Origin: Strix aluco
Lineage: Eukaryota > Chordata > Aves > Strigiformes > Strigidae
Assembly: GCF_031877795.1 (NCBI RefSeq)
Contig: NC_133935.1
Location: forward strand, 73,426,303-73,490,302
Direction of reading: 5' to 3'
Length of the DNA stretch: 64,000 bases
Below the pieces are notes generated by a model that was not told the origin of the DNA, did no database searches, and was given only the letters and a program-made list of their open reading frames with translations. Every line of letters starts with the position of its first letter. Position 1 is the first letter of the stretch. A program made the translations under genes and the position numbers. Below are positions 58,761 through 64,000 of this stretch, in pieces.

Positions 58761-58958
58761 AAGAGTGTGAGGAGGAAGAAGCAACAGAGACAACGTGTGA
58801 TGAACCGACTGCAACCCCCATTCCCTGTCCCCCTGTGCCACTCAGGGGGAGGAGGTAGAAGAAATCGGGAGTGAAGTTGAGCCCAGGATGGAGGGGTAGC
58901 AGAGAGATGTTTTAAGATTTGGTTTTATTTCTCATTACTGTACTCTGATTTGATTGGT

Positions 58959-58964
58959 AATAAA
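58959..58964 (+). terminator. LTR poly(A) signal
   Basis: AATAAA in the distal part of the LTR, followed by AT-rich sequence. Typical R-region signal. Confidence 0.5.
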
Positions 58965-59147
58965 TTAAATTAATTCCCTGAGCTGAATCTGTTTTGTGCG
59001 TAATAGTATTTGCTGAGTGATCTCCCTGTCCTTATCTTGACCCACAAGCCATTTGTTTTATTTTCTCTCCCCCTCTCCAGTTGAAGAGGGGGAGTGATAG
59101 AGCAGTTTGGTGGGTACCTGGTGTCCAGTCAAGGTCAACCCACCACA

Positions 59148-59152
59148 ATAAG
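59148..59152 (+). repeat. Right target-site duplication ATAAG
   Basis: Five bases immediately after the terminal CA of the LTR, identical to 58018-58022. Confidence 0.85.
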
Positions 59153-62100
59153 GTAAGTAAAGACATACAGAAAGGGAAGAGGTGAAAGATGTTCTTCTCC
59201 AAGGCACTCTAACATACTGGAGGAAGGGAAGTGCCTATGCTCTGTAAAGGAGAACTTGGAAAAGTAGGAGTAGAACCAAAAAAAGCATAAGAAACACAGA
59301 ATTCAAGACAGGAAAATGAACAGCAGAACTCAGGTCTGCCAGCAGGTGACCAGGTACACCAGCCAAGCACCACCCCGATATAATGGGACTGGGGCGAGGA
59401 GGGGGGAAAGGAGAGGGACTAGTGTTACAGATTTGCAAAGAGTTACAAAGGCTAATGAAACAAAAAGAAGGTGGTTATCTTATGGAACCACATTTTATGA
59501 CTATTTTATATGCTGGTGTTTTAAAGAGTAACACAAGATCTTGATAGCTAAAAGAAGGATGTAGTAAGGGGAAGAAAATGGATAGGAGTGACACACAAAG
59601 AAAATAATCAATGCTGACAGGACATGTAAAGATATAAAATGATTCAAGAAAAGAGGAAAAAATGTAGCAGACAAGAGAAGGTGACTTCCAAACCAAAGAT
59701 TCATGCAAAGAGTGACTCTAGGGAGGTTAGAGACAAAGCCTATTGGCTCCAACAAGCTTGTCTCAGTGTCCTGCCAGCGGACTGAACTGATTTGACCACA
59801 ATAAGGTGAAAAACCTGCCAATAGCAGTATGATCAATCATCCAGCAAAATGAGGAAGGTACAGATAATATTAAATCTAGAATACTCCTAGGAACCATTGG
59901 AAATGACATCTAATTAAGTTGTAATTACAAGAACTCCTCAGAGGCATTGTCAAAACCAGTGTTCCCACATACAGGGTAGACACTTTGGGCAGCTAAGGGA
60001 GTGCAAAATTCAATCTCAACAGGCTTCACAGAAAACCCTGTATCCATATGGGATTCAGAATAGCAAGCTGTGGATAGGCATCTAAAAATGAGGTGGAGAC
60101 ATTCTTTTAAAAGAATGGTTGCTACAGCAAATTTACCTTTGCTCTTCACAGCTATGGGACCAAGGGAAGAAAGCTTGAACTCACCTTTCCCCGTTTTTCA
60201 GAGTGCCCTACATTCTACATTACAAAATACTCTGTAATGAGATGCTTTTCATTCCTCCTGGGCCCAGGCTGTTAGGCAAAATGAAATGCAGTAATAAGCT
60301 GAAGGAGCTTGTCTCCTGGAATTTTAGCATGCTGATTTTAGGTATGTTGGCTTTGGTCAAATGGGTAAGTCATGCTCACATGATCCTCTATATAAGAAAT
60401 ATGATAAACCAAATTTACTAAACAGGTTCCAGATAAAACAGGAAGACAGGTAGACAAAAAACACTATGGAAAATCTTTCTGCCAAGTTTTGAAAAGGTTG
60501 ATTTTGAACATCTGGTTTCTCAGCAATTCCAGAAAATCCATTTAAGACTTTTTGCTGACAGGATTCTCTTCAGATAGCCAAAGGAAGTTTAGAAGACAAA
60601 TCATAACTATGAAATAATATATGCTGTTTTACTTTTTCATAGTCAAAATATAAACTTATTATGAAATAATACTGGTACTACATACTAAGGTAAGAAAGCA
60701 AGTGCTCAACACAGCAATCATGCTCACCTACATCCCTAATGGTGCAGACAACTACAACAAGCCAATAGATGGACTACAAATATTATCATTCCAAGAACTG
60801 GGACTGTAATCACCCTGAGAACACAGATTAACACGCTTATATTCCCTAATAATAGATGTTGTCCATAACTGTGTGACTACTTACCACTCAGAACAAGAAA
60901 GAAGGCATCAAGGTCTCACAGAACTAGTTAATCTTTTTCTAAAAGAAAAAAAACCAACCCAAACCTCCATTCAGCTAACAAGCTGTCACTACTTGGAACT
61001 AATATTTCTCAGAAAGTCCTTAGCCAAAGGTAAATGCAGACGGTGTACTCTGATGACTGAAAAAAATGCATCTTTATTCCCAGCTTTCTAAACACCCTCC
61101 ACCCCTCCCACATATACACATTTGGTACCATTATGAACTAAATACTACTGTATTCAAAAGACTAAATGGGTGAACACACAAACTGATATGAAACTAGCTT
61201 TTTTCCTGCATACTGTAAAACCAGTTTTATTTCTTCCATCTATGGATCTTGCAGATGTTCAAAGTGCTGTTTTCACTCCCTCTTGTTTTAGACTGTTATA
61301 AGGAGATGTGTAAAAGCTGGATGAGGCATAATCAACACACGTAGGACACGCCAAGTTGTATTACTCTTTTATGCTAGTCACCAACACTTAACTCCATTTT
61401 CTCAGTACCTACTTAAAACCAGATTGTAATTGAAGAGAAGCTGGCTAAAGATGAACCCAGGAAAAGTGACATAATATATGCAGGAGAACATCATTGATGA
61501 ACACCTGGCAATGGGACCTCAGACAACCTCAGACTGTCAAGACAGTTGTTTTGGACTTTCCAGTCTACTCCACACCCAAATGGCTGTGATAACAAAAGCA
61601 CACTTGTCCACCAGCAGCTAACCAAGAAAGACTGTGCTCTTTCCACTTAATGAAGAAAGGACCAAAGTGATCCATGCATGAATGGCCTCCAGACTTCTGC
61701 AACAAATTTCTAATAATTACATCACATTATCCTGGAAAAAGCTGACCACATCTCCACAAATACTTTGCTGCTGTATTCCAGTCCCTGTTCCAGTATTCTC
61801 CATTTTAGGCAGAGTTCCTTGTTTTACACAAACCTCAACTTGTAGTCTCTTGTCTTAATATGCAGGATCTCCACTGGGACCAGCTCTTGCTTTCCCCTGC
61901 ACAACCACAACCTTACACTGTTTCAGCAGAAAATGAAACTGTCAGACAACAGGAGAAAGCTCATGAGTGTGAATGAATGTAGCAACTTTCTCAGCAACTG
62001 AATCCACACCAGAAAATCTCAGAATAAAAGCGGACTTGCCGTTTGAAAACTAAACATAAAATTCATGCTTCTAACTCAGTTTCCTCTTGGTCAGCTACAC

Positions 62101-62825
62101 ACGCAAAACAGATCCATACTTTCAGGGAAATAATATACACATGAAATTATTCTTACTGAATGGAAGGGAGGAAAGATTTTTATTTCTATTTTTACTTCAT
62201 GAGAGGAGAGGTAATAGCACATGCTCCCTCTGTAAACTACAATTACTTTAAATTTGGAGGGGAAAAAAAAAAATAAAGATCCTAACCTGAGCCAGACACC
62301 TTACATTGACTGAAACCAATATCCTAGGAAATTGTATTTCCCAGATAAGCACTTTTCTGAAAAGCTCCTAGAATTATAGCACGAGTTAAACAAAGAGTTA
62401 ACATTTCACCTTGCAGGGTGCTAGAATTCAGGCTTACAGTTCAGTCTTTTTCTCCTGAGAAAGGAAGTACCTACAGATGCTCTTCAGCAACAATTCTGTT
62501 AAATATCAAAGGAGAATAAATGAACCCTTAGGGCAAGACAGAGCAGCATCTAGCTTCTTCAGCCAAAACAGTCATTTGTAACAGAATGTTCTTTTAGAGA
62601 TGAAACTTAGAGGGGATAATCAAGGCCACAGAGAAAGCTGAAGGAACTCCAAGGAAATTGTATTCCTTTATAAATGTCCTGTGTTTAAGCAGCAGTGCTA
62701 AAGAACTTCTTGATTTAATTTTTATACAGTTCCCTTGACACTTCTAGAAATTTCAGGTTTAATGATTAAATAATCATTTAGTATAAAAGTTACCAAGATA
62801 GCAGCACAGCTGGGAGATTCTACCT

Positions 62826-62913
62826 GGTCTAGTGGAAGGTGTCCCTGCCCATGGCAGGGGGAGGTGGAACTAGATGATCTTTAAGGTCCCTTCCAACCCA
62901 AACCATTCTATGA
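62826..62913 (+). mobile_element. CR1 LINE 3' tail
   Basis: TAGTGGAAGGTGTCCCTGCC, then AACTAGATGATCTTTAAGGT, then CATTCTATGATAA: the standard CR1 3'UTR end with its terminal repeat. Confidence 0.85.
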
Positions 62914-63389
62914 TAACAAAAATATTCTAGTTGCATGAACCAGACCATTTGCTGACTGAGGTATCCACTGCTGATACATTAAATAAAACTATTCTAATTC
63001 TAAAGAAATCAAAACCAATAAAAAGTAATAAAAATTAAAAGCTACAAGTGTTAAAAATAAACAGTGCCAGGCTTGGAATACTGTGACAAATGAATCTGAA
63101 GGTACTACGTTTAGTGTAACCACTTTAAATCAACGTGGTTTTTTACACTCTCAGAGGCCTTTCAACATGCTGACCTCTAAAGTGAAGGTAAAGTCACTTA
63201 CAACTAGATGAAGTTCTAAAACGTACACAATACACACAACCCAGTGTATAGATCATTCAAGTCTGGCGAACATTTTTTATCTTAGCCTACCCTCCAAAGA
63301 GGCACGTGCACCCAAACATCTCTTGTTCTCATCCTCAGCCCTGCAACAGCACAGGCACAGGGAGCTGCTCCCCTAGAACAGCCCTGGGA

Positions 63390-63985
63390 GTCTTGGTGGG
63401 CAGCTGCTGACCATGAGCCAGCAGTGCCCCAGCAGCAAGGAGGACCAACCGCCTCCTTGTCTGTATGAACAGGAGAAGTGATAGTCCCTCTCTACTCCAC
63501 ACTCATTAGACCACATCTAGAATACTAGGTCCACTTTGAGGGCTTCCAACAGAGGAAAGATATTGACAAACTGTAATGAGCTCAGTGGAGGGTCATCAGG
63601 GTGGTTGAGCACTTGCCCTGTGAGCAGGGGCTGAGGGAGCTGGGTTTGTTCAGCCTGGAGAAGACACAGCTTTGGGGGACCTGACAGCAGCATGGCAGTA
63701 CCTACGGGGAGGTCACTGAGGCTCTGCACACTGGTGCACAGTGGGAAGATAACAGACAAAGGCATGAGTTGAAACAAGAGAGTCTCAGACTGGATATAAG
63801 GAAAACTTTTCAAGAGGCCAGTCAGGTGGTGGAGCTGGTTGCCCAGAGAGGTTGTGCAGTCTCTCTCAGTCCTTGGAGATTTTCAAGAACAACCTGGTCT
63901 GACCTAAGACCTGGCCTGCTTTGAGCTGGAGGTTGGACTAGAGACTTCCTAAGGTCCCTTCCAACCTGAGTTCCAGAAGAATTCA
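63390..63985 (+). mobile_element. CR1 LINE, 5'-truncated, decayed
   Basis: The plus strand matches the CR1 ORF2 end from the ACCATGAGCCAGCAGTGCC stretch (63,410) through GGGGCTGAGGGAGCTGGG, GACTGGATATAAGGAAAA and GGTTGGACTAGAGACTTCC to the tail near 63,985. No long frame stays open. Close to the window edge but appears to end inside it. Confidence 0.85.
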
Positions 63986-64000
63986 GTCATTGGGAAATTA

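Larger units (their letters stand above)
58023..59147 (+). mobile_element. Solo LTR of an endogenous retrovirus, with target-site duplication
   Basis: 1,125 bp beginning TGTGTTGGGTTTGC and ending CAACCCACCACA, i.e. with TG...CA ends, flanked on both sides by ATAAG. No internal retroviral genes adjoin it, so it is a solo LTR left by recombination. Inside are a TATA-like TATTTAA (58207), a GC-rich 45-55-bp tandem array (about 58,430-58,760), and AATAAA (58959). I recognise this LTR type from bird genomes but cannot name the family safely; 5-bp duplications suit ERVL-like elements. Orientation is antisense to PRKAR2B. Confidence 0.9.
48909..64000 (-). other. PRKAR2B: Upstream PRKAR2B intronic region, no exon found
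   Basis: Expected to be intron 2 and possibly part of intron 1. I searched for a short exon coding a sequence like INRFTRRAS and did not find it. Apart from the CR1 copies and the solo LTR, long parts (51.3-57.9 and 59.2-62.8 kb) hold nothing I can name. Short open frames there show no known domain. Confidence 0.6.

Noticed and set aside
58187-58821. Minus-strand open frames of 174 and 186 codons near 58.2-58.8 kb
   Set aside because: They lie inside the solo LTR, antisense to it, and arise from its tandem array; several frames are open at once.
1-64000. Search for CRISPR arrays, operons, tRNA and rRNA genes
   Set aside because: The sequence is a vertebrate nuclear locus; no such features were seen.

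Overview
This is vertebrate nuclear DNA, almost certainly from a bird. The interspersed repeats are CR1 LINEs ending in the avian 3' signature (repeats of ATTCTATG), and there is a solo retroviral LTR of a type I know from bird genomes. Genes are small-exon, long-intron and GT-AG spliced. A single CpG island sits in AT-rich surroundings. The gene order PRKAR2B-HBP1, both on the minus strand, matches human 7q22.3 (PIK3CG-PRKAR2B-HBP1-COG5) in reverse orientation.

Layout: (1) about 1-100, a plus-strand AATAAA that may be the 3' end of COG5, meeting HBP1 tail to tail. (2) 1,391-18,915, HBP1, complete on the minus strand: ten coding exons giving a 517-residue HMG-box/AXH transcriptional repressor, plus a first exon inside a CpG island (about 18,050-19,690). 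Its 3'UTR carries miR-17-family and miR-29 seed matches; its promoter carries CCAAT boxes, ZNF143-type sites and AP-1/MAF-type sites. (3) About 19,700-27,950, an intergenic stretch of about 8 kb with no gene that I can support, containing one CTCF-like motif, two short tandem duplications and a hairpin. (4) 28,667-48,908, PRKAR2B exons 3-11 on the minus strand, coding the two cyclic-nucleotide-binding domains of the type II-beta PKA regulatory subunit. Exons 1-2 (about 114 N-terminal residues: dimerisation/docking domain and most of the pseudosubstrate region) were not found and probably lie beyond 64,000. (5) 48,909-64,000, upstream PRKAR2B intron sequence with CR1 copies and a 1,125-bp solo LTR that has 5-bp target-site duplications.

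Exon boundaries were read directly from splice sites, and reading-frame phase was checked across every junction. HBP1 and PRKAR2B share no evident pathway here; they are syntenic neighbours with separate promoters. I found no CRISPR array, operon, tRNA or rRNA, and nothing I would call a new biological system. The most useful second-look items are the in-frame alternative N-terminus of HBP1, the promoter's motif architecture, an inverted CR1 pair in a PRKAR2B intron, and the solo LTR.
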